Assembly (NCBI GenBank): GCA_947247005.1
Contig: OX365952.1
Coordinates: 5,478,501-5,542,500 of the forward strand
DNA length: 64,000 nt
Direction: 5' to 3'
Source: Spisula solida
Taxonomy: Eukaryota > Mollusca > Bivalvia > Venerida > Mactridae
In this document: in pieces, positions 53,106-64,000 of the stretch
Numbering within the stretch: the stretch's first letter is position 1
Layout: each line of letters begins with the position of its first letter
Made by a program: the position numbers and the translations under genes
The notes under the pieces: generated by a model
The model's input: the letters and a program-made list of their open reading frames with translations, nothing else
Databases searched by the model: none
What the model was told of the DNA's origin: nothing

Positions 53106-54104
53106 CAAGAGCTGTCCACGAACAGCGCGCTCCACTATTCGCAGCGCCATGCTGGGATAGTACAATCTTTATATATTCAAAACAAAATGCTTCATAACAG
53201 CAGCATTACCCTCTGCTGTGTAGAGGTTGGGGCTTCTAAGTCGAAAAAAAGGGATAATTTGGAAAAATTATGCAGGACCATTACCTACTCATGTGTAGGT
53301 CCTCTTGGTCATGAAGGTAAACAAATAAGCATTTCTTAGTCAAAAAGGGGGCATAATTTCAACAAAATGCTAAATATTATCTTCTCCTGTGTAGGGGTTG
53401 GGGTCATGATGGTGAACAAGTATGCAAAGTATCAAAGCAATATGTCAATGCACTTTGAAGATTGTTAGAGGTTACAAAACCTGTACCTAAACTTTAACAT
53501 TTGCATTTCGAAGTCCAAAAGGGGGCATACTTTCAACAAAATGCTTGATAGAGTTACCTACCCCTGTGTATGGGTTGGAGTCATGATGGTGAACAATTAT
53601 TTAAAACAATATTTGAATGCACTTTGAAAATATTTGAGGTTAAAAAACCTGTACACTACCTAAACTTTAACATTTGCACTAAGTTGAATAAAGGGGCATA
53701 ATTTCATCAAAATAATAAATAGAGTTACCTACCCCTGTGTATGGGTTGGGGTCATGATGGTGAACAAGTATGCAAAGTATCAAAGCAATATGTCCATGTA
53801 CTATGAAGATATTAGAGGTTAAAAAACCTGTACCTAAACTTTAACATTTGCACTATTTGCACTAAGTAGAAAAAGGGGGCATAATTTCAAAAAATGCCTG
53901 ATACAGTTACCTACTCCTGCATATGGGTTGGGGTCATGGTGACAAACAAGTATGCAAAGTATGAAAGCAATATCTCAAAGGCCTTAGAGAATATAAGAGG
54001 TTAAAAAACCTGTACCTAAACTTTAACAAAAGTGTTACGCCGACGCCAACGCCGACGCTCGGGTGACTGCAATAGCTCCTCTTATTCTACGAATAGTGGA
54101 GCTA
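53106..54104 (+). mobile_element. Pearl/Helitron-like repeat with ~175-bp tandem core
   Basis: Starts CAAGAGCTGTCCACGAACAG, holds about five units with GGGGGCATAATTTCAACAAA and GTGTATGGGTTGGGGTCATG, ends CGACGCCAACGCCGACGCTC and ACGAATAGTGGAGCTAA. CTCCACTATTCG near the start is inverted as CGAATAGTGGAG near the end. Confidence 0.75.
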
Positions 54105-55165
54105 AAAATGTCTACACAAAATTATCTAAATTATTTAAATGCAGATATATCAAAGTTTATCATTGTTTGGTACACCCTATACTGATAGCTCCATTCAATG
54201 CAAGAAAGATTAAAACAATGGGGGGGGAGCAATTCGAATATTAATCTGAAATTATAACATCATTCAAGAACGTTGCACCATGTACATTTCCTACTAAAAT
54301 CCTCAAATCCTGTAATAATTACATTAATAGATGTCCCATAAAATACTGTGTATCTGTCTGTGTCACACTTATGAGTGCACCATGGTTGACACTGACTGGT
54401 CTTGAACCCCGATATATCATTCATAATAAGTCATTATTAATTATTTTTTCTCATGTCAGAATGCATAAAATATTACCGTAAATCTAAATCATGGAAGAGA
54501 GTAAACTTGTGTACACACCCTGTATAGTATATATATAATTATACATACAGAATATATTATATATATCTCTATATAGTATATAGGCCAGACACGGTCACAA
54601 ACCTAATGTAACTAACATAAGTATAATTTATATCGCTGATAAGCATTTTATGAAAGAAAGAATGTGATTGCACTCACAAGTTTGTAAGGTAACATTTATA
54701 CCTGTATGTTAAACAAGAGGGCCCAAAGGGCCCTAGGTCGCTCGCCTGTCGTCGTAGTGCATACAAGTCCTGTGATTTGTCCTAGTGACCTCACACTTTA
54801 CCTACATTTTGTTGAGATGATCATTGTGACCAATTTTCATAAAGATGAGGCTAAAATGGTGACCTCTAGTGATTACACAAGGATTTCCTATGATTTAATC
54901 TCGTAACTTAGTTTTTTACCCAGGATGAACCATATCAACTTGACCTAGATTGCGTTATAATAATCATTGTGACAAACTTACATAAAGATGAGGCTAAAAT
55001 GGTGACCTCTATTGACTACACGTTTTTTACTATGATTTGACCTTAAGTGACCTAGTTTTTGACCCTGGATGACCCAATATCAAACTTGACCTAGAATTTG
55101 TTTAAATGATCATTGTGACCAAGTTGCATAAAGATTAGGTCAAATTTGTGACCTCTAGTGACTAC

Positions 55166-55433
55166 CAGAGCTACATATAAGGTTTTAGTCCTTTGGGTAT
55201 TTTACCACCAGGTTTCAATTTTAATTGGGTTTTGACAAATTTTAATTGGGTATTTTAATAAAACTCATAGGGTAAATTATCTTTTATGTACTATTTTTCA
55301 TTATAACATCATTTTCTATTTGGATATTTCAGATTGTCTTTGCTTTTTCTTACTCCTTCCTCTCAAAATCTATTGGGTTTTTTGAAAAATTAATTGGGTA
55401 ATTACCCCAATACGCAGCTTATCTGTAGCTCTG
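55166..55433. mobile_element. CAGAG...CTCTG MITE, copy C, 6-bp TSD GACTAC
   Basis: GACTAC at 55160-55165 and 55434-55439 flanks 268 bp. Removing it restores the host repeat's CTCTAGTGACTACA-AAG reading as seen at 57.77 kb. Ends as in copy B. Confidence 0.9.
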
Positions 55434-55496
55434 GACTACATAAAGTTTTCCTATGATTTGACCTTGTGACTTAGTTTTTGACCCCGGATGACTCAA

Positions 55497-57528
55497 GGCC
55501 AAAAAAAAAAAATTGTGTGTTTAGGGTAACGGTCTGAAAAAAGTTAGGTAGGGTAGGCTTTGGGTTTTTTTTTTTTTTTTTTTTTTTTTTGCCTGCCGGG
55601 AAACCAGTCATGAATTTGTGGTGGCTTAAGATGATATATCTGTGTAAATTATATGTATATCTAGCTTCATATTTGATTTCAGATCATTCTAGATGACTGT
55701 TATTCTGACTGAAAGCACATTTGATATTTTGACTTACAAATACATTCAACTGTACAAGGGTTTTGTTCGAATTTGTTCTGGAAATTTAGTACCGCAGGTC
55801 TGTTTAGTTGACATAATATTGACGGACAGGATGCTGTCAAAAAACGCAACAGCACACTGTGCTCAGATTAGAGCGTATTAAAGAAACACAAACATGAATA
55901 TACTAAATATGTTCAGTATTTAATGCTGGTTTTGCATTTTATAATAGTAATGTCAGACTTATACAGACTTTCTGTCTTTTACAAAGTATTTTTATCACTA
56001 GTCTAGTTTATATCAACAAATGAAAATATATATGAGCTATGTCATGTCAGAAGAAAATATGCCTTTATGACATCTTCAGTATTATGCAACCAGTATGGGT
56101 CCAGTCGACCAAAATGAGTTTCACATAGCCAGACCAGGGTCCAAACTATTTACTTCATAGCAACGAACGAGCTATTTCATTTCAGTATTATAGCTGTCTT
56201 AATTTTACTGTTAGGCCTTCATTGGCATGGAAAGGGGAGGTCAGAATACACTTTCTTGTGACCAGGCGCATATGTACTTTCTTATCTACAAATCATTTTC
56301 AGTACTGAAGAGTTTGAACAAATGAGTATCTACTGTAAATATGATGCAAATAATCTAAAAGTATCTATAAAAATGGTTACATGCTACTCTCATGATTTTG
56401 CTCCAACCAGACAAGAAAACATAAGGGTTGACAAACCAACATATACATGTATGATCCTAAAGAAAGTTGACACAAATTGCAGATGACAAAAGTAATGTAC
56501 TTTATAGAAACATCTGAAAACATTTTTTGACACAAACATTTATGTTGGATAGAGTTTATGAATGAAAATCTTCAGAATGAAGAAACTTAAAGCGACTTTA
56601 GAAAAAGTGACTTCATCCGATAGAACGCGGAAGGTTCGTAATGCGGCCGCATGTTGGCATTTGGGACGAATGATCTGCACAATAGACGCCATGTTCCATA
56701 CGAAGCCTACCCGATTTTCAATGCGGTATCCTTATTGGACCATATCAGGCTTCGCGAAAACTTTAAAAACCTGTCAGTCATTCAGACTGACAGAAACAAA
56801 AAAATTGTCAGTCCGAACGAACATTTGTCAGTCCGAAAAAATGAAGAGAGATGTATAGATAATGCATGTTCTTCTTAAATTATTCAGTGGTAAATTATTT
56901 AGAAATGCATTGTTAGCTTTAACACACAGTTAACAAGTGTTTTCAAATAGGCCTAATTATATAGTTTGCCTTTGAACAATGGGCTCATTCAGCCCATTCA
57001 ATAAGCATATATCAGACAGGACTTTCTGTCAAGAGAAATTTTATTTTCATTTTACCATTTAATATCAAACATCTTTAAACTAAATCACGTTTTTTCGTGT
57101 TAAAAAGCCCCCTCGGAAATCGTCAAAATAAAAATATATTCAGAAAAAAAATCGCGAACATTCCGGAATCCGTACCGTGTAGTACGGGTTTTATCCGCAT
57201 CCAAAAAATAATCAGTTTTCGCGACCTTCATTTCGCTGAATTATTTTACATTTTTGACGATTTCGGAGGGATAACTTATTGAATCTCGACGAGGATTTAC
57301 GAAAATACATTCGTGTTACATTCTTTACAATAATCTTCAACTACGATGTGGGAATATCGTTGTCCAGACTTAAAATCTCCGTCGGACCAACCGTCCGACA
57401 TTCAGTAAATTTTGCCGGACCAAAGCATAAAATTATCGTTGTGGGAACGTTAAAAAATCGTTAGGGTCGGCGCCTTTCGGCTAGGTAGGGTCGGGTTACC
57501 CGAAACACACAATTTTTTTTTTTTGGCC
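55497..57528. mobile_element. 2.03-kb GGCC-ended element, 3-bp TSD CAA
   Basis: CAA at 55494-55496 and 57529-57531 flanks ends GGCCAAAAAAAAAAAATTGT and ACAATTTTTTTTTTTTGGCC, with pairing extending to GTGTTTAGGGTAAC/GTTACCCGAAACAC. GGTAGGGT motifs lie just inside both ends, as in the 37.1 kb element. Small CpG-rich open frames at 56562-56878 and 57097-57464 are not recognised as transposase. Confidence 0.85.
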
Positions 57529-58867
57529 CAATATCGAACTTGACCTAGACTTTGTTGAGATGATCATTGTGACCAAGTTTCATAAAGATTAGGTCAAAAT
57601 TGTTACCTTTAGTGACTACACAAGGTTTTTCTATGATATGACCTTGTGACCTATTTTTTGACCCCGGATGACCCAATATAAAGCTTGACCTACATTTTGT
57701 TGAGATGATCATTGTGACCTAGTTTCATGAAGATTAGGTCAAATTTGTGACCTCTAGTGACTACACAAGGTTTTTCTATGATTTGACCTTGTGACCTAAT
57801 TTTTGACCCCGGATGACCCAATATCGAATTTGACCTAGATTTTGTTGAGATGATCATTGTGACCAAGTTTCATAAAGATTAGGTCAAAATTATGACCTCT
57901 AGTGACTGCACAAGGTTTTTCTATGATTTGACCTTGTGACCTAGTTTTTGACCCCGGATGACTCAATATCGAAATTTACCTAGATTTTGTTGAGATGATC
58001 ATTGTGACGAAGTTTCATAAAGATTAGGTCAAAATTGTGACCTCTAGTGACTTAACAAGGTTTTTCTATAATTTGACCTAGTTTTTGACCTCAGATGACC
58101 CAATATCGAACTTGATCTAGATTTTGTTGAGATGATCATTGTGACCAAGTTTCATAAAGATTAGGCCAAAATTGTGACATCTAGAGAAGACACAACCCAA
58201 CTGTTGACAGACGGACGGTGGACTAAGAGTGATCACAAAAGAGATGATAAAATGGACACACTCTTGAGCATTAAAACAAATCTTGTTGAAATTAGGTGAA
58301 CTTTCAGTTAAGTAATTTCAGTTAAGTGTCACTTAAGTCAATACAAAGTTAACAGTAGTCAAGCTAGTGTTAGCCGTCATTCTTACCTCTAAGTACATAT
58401 AATCATGATGTATTGACTGCTGAAATCCCAAACTGCTTAACAGGGTACTAATTTATCAAAGCACTCAGGGAAATAATAAACTTACGTTCAAAATTTAAAA
58501 TCTTTATAATTTTTTAATTTATATAAGTACTTAGTAGTTTACAAATTGTGGTAAAGGGATCTGAAAAAGTTATAATGATATCAATTAATTAATTCCTATA
58601 AACCATATATAAGTCACCAATTTGTTGTTGTTGAATAGTTATAAAGATTTCAAAATTCAATTTAATTTTAAAATTCCTGCAAGTGCTATGATAAAACAGT
58701 ACTTTCAAGTGCAGTTTTTTTCCGCTGAATTGTGAAGAGGCCTAAGCCCAGGCCTAAGCCCTTTTGTTTTGTGCAAATTTAGCCTGAAAATTCTCAAAAT
58801 TGTGAAAAAGTAGGTACGGAAACTTTTCAAATTGTGAAAAACTTAAAGCGATAAATCATCAAATTAT

Positions 58868-59326
58868 TAGGGGTGACTATTGCGTCCAGTTTTGACTATT
58901 GCAATACTATTGCTATTGCTGAGAGTACTATTGCGATACTATTGTATTGCTGGAAACTATTGCGATACTATTGCAATAGTTATTGCCAAGATTTGAAGAC
59001 CAGCGATTAACTTGTAAATGCAATTTTGCACTGTGTAAGATATCATTTTTTTACAACATACAAATCTACTATTTTTGGAAATTTTTTAAAATGAATTTGA
59101 CAGATATAGATTATTAAAATTAATGCGATATTGGTCCATTGTGGTTGTTTTGATGCGAAAACGGATGTTTTTTTTTAAAATTAATAATAACCTTTATTCA
59201 TAAAAAGGAAACTATCGTAACTATCGATAGTTGAGCTGACTATCGGCGATAGTTATTGGATCGAGACTTTTACAATCGATCCATACTATAGGGACACTCG
59301 GAATCGCAATGCATCGACCAACCCTA
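58868..59326. mobile_element. 459-bp hAT-like element, TAGGGGTG end, 8-bp TSD
   Basis: CAAATTAT (58860-58867) and CAAATTGT (59327-59334) match at 7 of 8. The ends are TAGGGGTGACTATTGC and GCATCGACCAACCCTA, weakly inverted and starting TAGGG as in Ac-type hAT elements. The interior has short tandem ACTATTGCGATACTATTG units and palindromic ACTATCGATAGT. Confidence 0.65.
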
Positions 59327-59339
59327 CAAATTGTGATAC

Positions 59340-61570
59340 AAAATTTTTCAGATGTTAGTTCATTTTTTGTCAACTTTTCCCAAACATGCATGTATCTATG
59401 ATATAATACTTTATATCAAGTCCTGTACTGGAATATATGACTGTTATCTGCGATTTGTTTGTTTGGTGCTTTGTGAAGTTGATTTTACAAAAACCATGAC
59501 GCAAATTCTAATTGTGAATTAAGGGGCCTTTTAGGTTTGTGAAAGGGGCCTATAGCAAATTGTGAAGGGGCCTAATATAGGTCCCTCGTATATAGTGAAA
59601 AAAGCCCTGAAGTGAATGGGCAATTTGCAGAAAATAATCATGAGTAATATTTCATGTCGGAAGTAACTGTACATTATATATATATACACATAAATCATAC
59701 AGTTCTTGAAAGTTTGTAATTATCTGTAATTATCTTGTAGTGTATTGCACTCAGAACATCTCATGTATAGTACATGTGTGGTAAACACAATATACTTTGG
59801 ACCAGGACTTCACCTAGCCACTTTAAACTCATATGATGTGGAAAACAGTAGTTTTTGTTGTTCATACAATGAGTACAAACTAAAGGTAATCTCCTGTAGG
59901 GTTTTGACATTATTAACCGATGGCTGATAGAAAACACTGTTTGAAATTGTGTTTCCTTTGGTAATTTTTTAACAATAGAAAGAGTCCTGGCGTATAATGG
60001 TTGTGTTCTTTGCCAATTTTAGTGTTATTAATATTATATTACTTATGAAAACCACCATCCTGTCTCAATCTATGGCACAGTTAATTATTGGGACCTAATC
60101 GACTATTCTAAATGCCTAGACGACTAGTGGTTCCATTGACAATTGAAGTGACGCTTTTAACTCTGAACATCCTATAGAGTCACAAGTTATTTTGACCCTC
60201 AGAATTTCAACTGAAGGTTCTTATGTTTTTAAATCAGATTTGGTTACAAAATGGTGAAATCCAGTAGAAAATTGTCAAAAAACATTTTGGGAAGGAAAAT
60301 GTTTATTTTTGGGGTGGGGACTTGCTTTTCGGGTGGTTGACTGCCAATGAAAATTGGCAACAGACCCTTGCCTTGAGAATGTAAGCCCCTTAGTGGAACT
60401 CTTGAATGACTACTGAAAATTCCATGCAGTAATAACAAAACAAAACAATGGACGGTAGTGACCATTCAAAAATCTACATAATTATATTGATATTAAATGT
60501 ATGACTCCAGGGATATAATATCCCTGTACATGGTTCGATCAATATCAATTAGCAACAACAGTTGGTAGACAGCTGGTGTCAATGTGACAATTCTGATTAG
60601 ATTAACAATACTACACTGTCCAAGTTCACAACTTATATTGATAGATTAACATAACAGTGCAATGCCAGTTCCTCAGCTCACTACTTATATTGATTAATTT
60701 CACAAACGTGATGTTAGAGTAATGGAACTCTCCAACCTATAAACTGTTGACCCCAGAAACAATGATGATATTTATATTCTTTTATACCCTTGCCTTTCTC
60801 AGCAGGGGTCATGGAAGACTCACCAGGATATTATATATATATATATATATATACCAGAGGACTACTTCAATTTTAATTTGACAAGCCCTGTGAACTAACC
60901 CAGATCGGAAATGTTAGTTAAATGAAAGTAAGGGGACTCTAGGCCCTCTTTTGAAAAATGAAAGGGAACTCTCTGAATCTGATGTAAAGATCTATGTACT
61001 CATATTATATTTAGCAACAACAGTCCTTCACCAACTGTAGGTCATATGAAGATGTCATAGAACTACATGTACGTGTTGCTAAATACTTCAAAGGAATAAA
61101 CAATGGCACATTAATAAACAACAACCATCAATAAACAGTACAATTTACAATAAATGGAACATAGCAGCTGTGTATAAATAGACATAATATAGGATAACAG
61201 AACAATATGTAATAATCTTAATTATGTTTATAAATATATTATACCATGTGAACCTATTGATTTGATCAATACAATAATAATGGATTTCAGAAACATCGAA
61301 AGTACCTTACGGACTGACAGAAACTAGAATGGAAATATTATAAGCACACCCTGATAGTTTTACAAACCGTTAATATCCACCACTAACCTCCATTGTTTTA
61401 TAAAACATCATAAAAAACCAGGTCACATAGTATACAGTATATGTGTCTTTATTATGTGATATATAGGTGTTTATATGTCACAATACTTCTACACATCAAT
61501 GTTGACAACAAACTTTGTATTGATTTCTCACCCAAGGTAAAGGCCAGTAATAAACACAACAAACATGGTA
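59340..61570. other. No recognisable gene
   Basis: Only the (TA)n tract and short unsupported open frames. CAAATTGTGAAGGGGCCTAA motifs at 59.5 kb echo 58.73 kb and may be the remains of an element into which the 58.9 kb insertion landed. Confidence 0.4.
60829..60854. repeat. (TA)n microsatellite
   Basis: A run of alternating A and T of about 12 dinucleotides. Confidence 0.95.
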
Positions 61571-61584
61571 TTGGAAAACCATAG

Positions 61585-61765
61585 TAGTAAACTCTCCTAC
61601 TGAACAATGGAGGCAACTGTGAAAACCATCTTTATGGAACAAGGGAGCAAACTCTCCTTCTGAACAAGGGAGGCAACTGTGAAAACCATCTTTTTGGAAC
61701 AAGGGAGCAAACTCTCCTTCTGATCAATGGAGGCAGAGTTAATTATTTCAGGAGCTATGAGGCAG
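61585..61765. repeat. ~63-bp tandem repeat, three units, plus a duplicated tail
   Basis: AACTCTCCTTCTGAACAAGG, GAGGCAACTGTGAAAACCAT and CTTTTTGGAACAAGGGAG repeat three times. GAGGCAGAGTTAATTATTTCAGG is then duplicated up to the next element's edge. Confidence 0.9.
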
Positions 61766-61777
61766 AGTTAATGATTT

Positions 61778-62227
61778 CAGGCCCCGTGTTCACAAAGAAT
61801 TGGTTATCAGGATCAAGCTCAAGCTCTATTTTATTTTATTTAAAATACAGAAAATATGTTGATATAAAGATTATTTCTTTTAAACAGAGGCAACAATATA
61901 GGTATTTCCTTAAATGTTAAAGACAAATAAATAAGTTTTAATGCATAGTTATAGAAATATTGTGCTTAATAGATTGAAGCTGGATTTTCGAGCTTGATCC
62001 TGAATGTCTCTGTTCAGTTTCGGTTTCAAGATCAATTAATCTCTTTTTATAGGAAAGTAAAAGTTTTTAAGGGTCGTAATCTGTTATCTAGAAACTTATT
62101 TGATATTCTGTAACTGCTAAGGAACATATAATTTCATAACTGTACATATTATTTGAAAGACATACCAAAAACAGAATGGAGCTTGAGCTTGATCCTGATA
62201 ACCAATTCTTTGTGAACACGGGGCCAG
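61778..62227. mobile_element. 450-bp element with near-perfect 49-bp inverted ends, 5-bp TSD GATTT
   Basis: GATTT at 61773-61777 and 62228-62232 flanks CAGGCCCCGTGTTCACAAAG and CTTTGTGAACACGGGGCCAG. The arms agree at 48 of 49 positions. No ORF. The near-identity of the arms suggests recent insertion. Confidence 0.88.
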
Positions 62228-62589
62228 GATTTCCTGTCGTAACAAAGGAATAGAGAATGCTCTTTGTTAGTGTCTTATCATCATAGATCTGTAACATGCA
62301 AGATTTATCACCACTGAAGTTGTAAATAAAACAACAAACTCAGTGTATAACTCAAATTGAGTTATTGATTCATCATGCACCAGTCAATTGAAACCATGGC
62401 CCCTACAGCCCCGAGAATGGAGGGGATTTTTACTTTTGTTTTTTTCCCAAGCACTGTTAAAATCTCTGCCCCCAGGACCATAAGGATGGTAAAACCCCTG
62501 CAAAAAGCCCCCATATGAAAAATTTGTACTGTAAAACAAGTGAAATCCTTCATTAAATTTGCACTTTCAGGATATATGAATGGAAGTGG

Positions 62590-62700
62590 CTAGAGTTACG
62601 GTCCCGTAACTTTAGCCTCAGAGTCTAAAGTTACGGCTCTGACTCACGAGCCGTAACTTTAGTGAATCCCATTAGGTTTGGCTCAAGTTACGGTTCTATT
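62590..62700. repeat. Cluster of short hairpins on GAGTTACGG / CCGTAACTTTAG
   Basis: CTAAAGTTACGGCTC (62625-62639) pairs perfectly with GAGCCGTAACTTTAG (62648-62662). A second hairpin CTAGAGTTACGG-TC-CCGTAACTTTAG lies at 62590-62614 and a half-site CAAGTTACGGTTC follows. Confidence 0.85.
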
Positions 62701-63740
62701 CCATAGTTAGAAATTTATAATGAACCCGTATTTTTAAGTGATTTAATAACGCATGTTTACCTTTTCTTTTTCAGCGATTCACATCTGCCGCCCGTTGTCA
62801 GCAAGTTTGTGATGCAAATTTATATATATATTCAAATGAGAGAATATCGTTGTCATTATAACGTGTCATATGGCACATAAGCTACCTAATTTGAGCGTTC
62901 AGTTATAGGTAAATTTTAAGAAAATACCATATTGCTTTGAACTATTTTGTTCCTTGTTTTAAACTTGTTTGATTTTGAAATAAATAAAATCATTACCCGT
63001 GAACTTTGATGTACCTAATTTAAGTCGATCTAAAGTGCCAACTACGACAGTTCTGTCTTGTTTGGAATAATTATAGTCGGTACCTTGCTTGTGAGTCTTT
63101 TGTTTCAATAAGTTGCTACAATCCTAAGTCTAAACATACGCGATATGATAAAAACAAAGCAATTAGGAGACATGCAAACTGTAACCATAGATAGTTAAAG
63201 CTGATCGGCTTTCTTTAAGTCATTTGTTCTATTCAAAATCTGTACAAATCTATTCAAGCTAAAATTGAATTGTAAGTTTTTGAACTATTTTGACGTACAC
63301 GTCTACATAAAAAAATTCTGCAACTTACTAAATTACCTTTTTGAGCTATAAATATACAATTTTGTGCCGAAATTAGACTGATGTAGCCGCTAGTAGTTGC
63401 GGGTTGCGCCTTCGTGTATATGGGTTCTGTTGTCCCCATTCGTGTAACCTAAGGGTTACTGATGCATGTCCATGATAAGTGGAGTTAATTGCCTCGGGAT
63501 CTTAAATGTATGTATGTTGGATTATTTATAACACATTTATATATGTGAATTATATAAATATATTATAGACAAGAGTCCACTGATTTAACAAAACCAATAC
63601 ATCCAGTTCATCATGTTTAATTCCACAATCTTTTCATAGTCCAACAATCATATACACATAATATATATATTAAGTCCATACAATATTGTAATGATATACT
63701 ATTCAGTTACGTCTTAGCATTATGGAGAAATGGTACTAAC
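62701..63740. other. No recognisable gene
   Basis: AT-rich sequence between the hairpin cluster and the speculative first exon. No shared repeats found. Confidence 0.45.
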
Positions 63741-63743
63741 TAC

Positions 63744-63860
63744 CTGAACTCCAGCCTTCAGACCGACACATTCGATTCTTGCTCGTGCCGTAACACGTGA
63801 CCTTTAACAAATCAACTCACCAAATATACTATATACTGGTCACGTGATACCAATTATTAC
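63744..63860 (-). promoter_or_regulatory. Speculative noncoding first exon and promoter with paired CACGTG boxes
   Basis: On the minus strand a CpG-rich segment ends in TTCAG before GTAGTTAG, a plausible donor just below 63744. Two palindromic CACGTG boxes at 63794-63799 and 63841-63846, both as GTCACGTG on one strand, sit 47 bp apart where a promoter would lie. No TATA box is clear. The link to the ENT gene, whose 5'UTR needs an upstream exon, is a guess based on strand only. Confidence 0.2.
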
Positions 63861-64000
63861 CTGGTGTGTTGATGAGTAATTTGTATACTAATGACCTCTG
63901 AATGCTTACAATGATTTATACATGTAACACGGTTAGTAATAAGAGATTATTAATATCATAATTTGGTACCTCAAATGTTCAACAATTATATAATTAACTT

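Larger units (their letters stand above)
54714..58241 (+). mobile_element. Pearl-like repeat broken by two nested insertions
   Basis: The host sequence is 54714-55165, 55440-55496 and 57532-58241. It starts CAAGAGGGCCCAAAGGGCCC, repeats ~125-bp GTGACCAAGTTTCATAAAGA units and ends GACAGACGGACGGTGGACTA. Copy C of the CAGAG MITE and a 2-kb GGCC element lie inside, each with readable TSDs. Confidence 0.85.

Noticed and set aside
56562..57464. CpG-rich open frames as transposase exons
   Set aside because: Overlapping frames without DDE or zinc-finger motifs; kept only as part of the 2-kb element.

Overview
This window is eukaryotic nuclear DNA. It is AT-rich, has GT-AG introns, carries one spread-out multi-exon gene and is otherwise a thick deposit of transposable-element remains. 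The repeat types (pearl-like or Helitron-like elements with ~120-175 bp internal tandem units, several tRNA-derived SINE families, CR1/L2-type non-LTR fragments, and the recurring 'gaccaagtttcat' and 'aaagggacataact' motifs) suggest a bivalve mollusc. That assignment is inference. No bacterial, organellar or viral genes were seen.

The one well-supported gene lies on the minus strand, 47378 down to 31908: a complete 14-coding-exon equilibrative nucleoside transporter (ENT/SLC29 family). Summed exon length is 1617 nt, exactly 538 codons plus stop. Every junction keeps frame with GT-AG sites, and the predicted protein shows the ENT transmembrane pattern from PWN in TM1 to the FNLF helix in TM8 and the C-terminal GPK-E-MM-F segment. 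A 5'UTR splice acceptor lies at 47471/47472. A CpG-rich segment with two CACGTG boxes at ~63.74-63.85 kb is a speculative first exon and promoter. A second candidate coding piece is a single 221-nt minus-strand exon at 9901-10121 of unknown family.

Layout. 0-20 kb: old repeats, palindromic MITEs, two copies of a TTAA-flanked 0.4 kb element, and three non-LTR fragments at 7.6-8.6, 13.1-13.7 and 15.8-17.1 kb. 20-31 kb: gene-free, SINEs, foldback elements and an 'aaagggacataact' repeat field. 31.7-47.5 kb: the ENT gene, whose introns hold SINEs, minisatellites (45 bp and ~20 bp units), a partial exon duplication and a tandem array of SINE heads split by a hAT-like element. 47.5-64 kb: dense nested elements. 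Several insertions can be timed because their target-site duplications (TSDs) are readable.

The most informative signals are mobile-element boundaries proved from the window itself: a CAGAGCTAC-ended MITE with 6-bp TSDs (one copy has its empty site elsewhere in the window), GGCC-ended elements with 3-bp TSDs, a 450-bp element with near-perfect 49-bp inverted ends and a 5-bp TSD, and a pearl-like repeat interrupted by two of these. No CRISPR, operon or other prokaryotic system is present.
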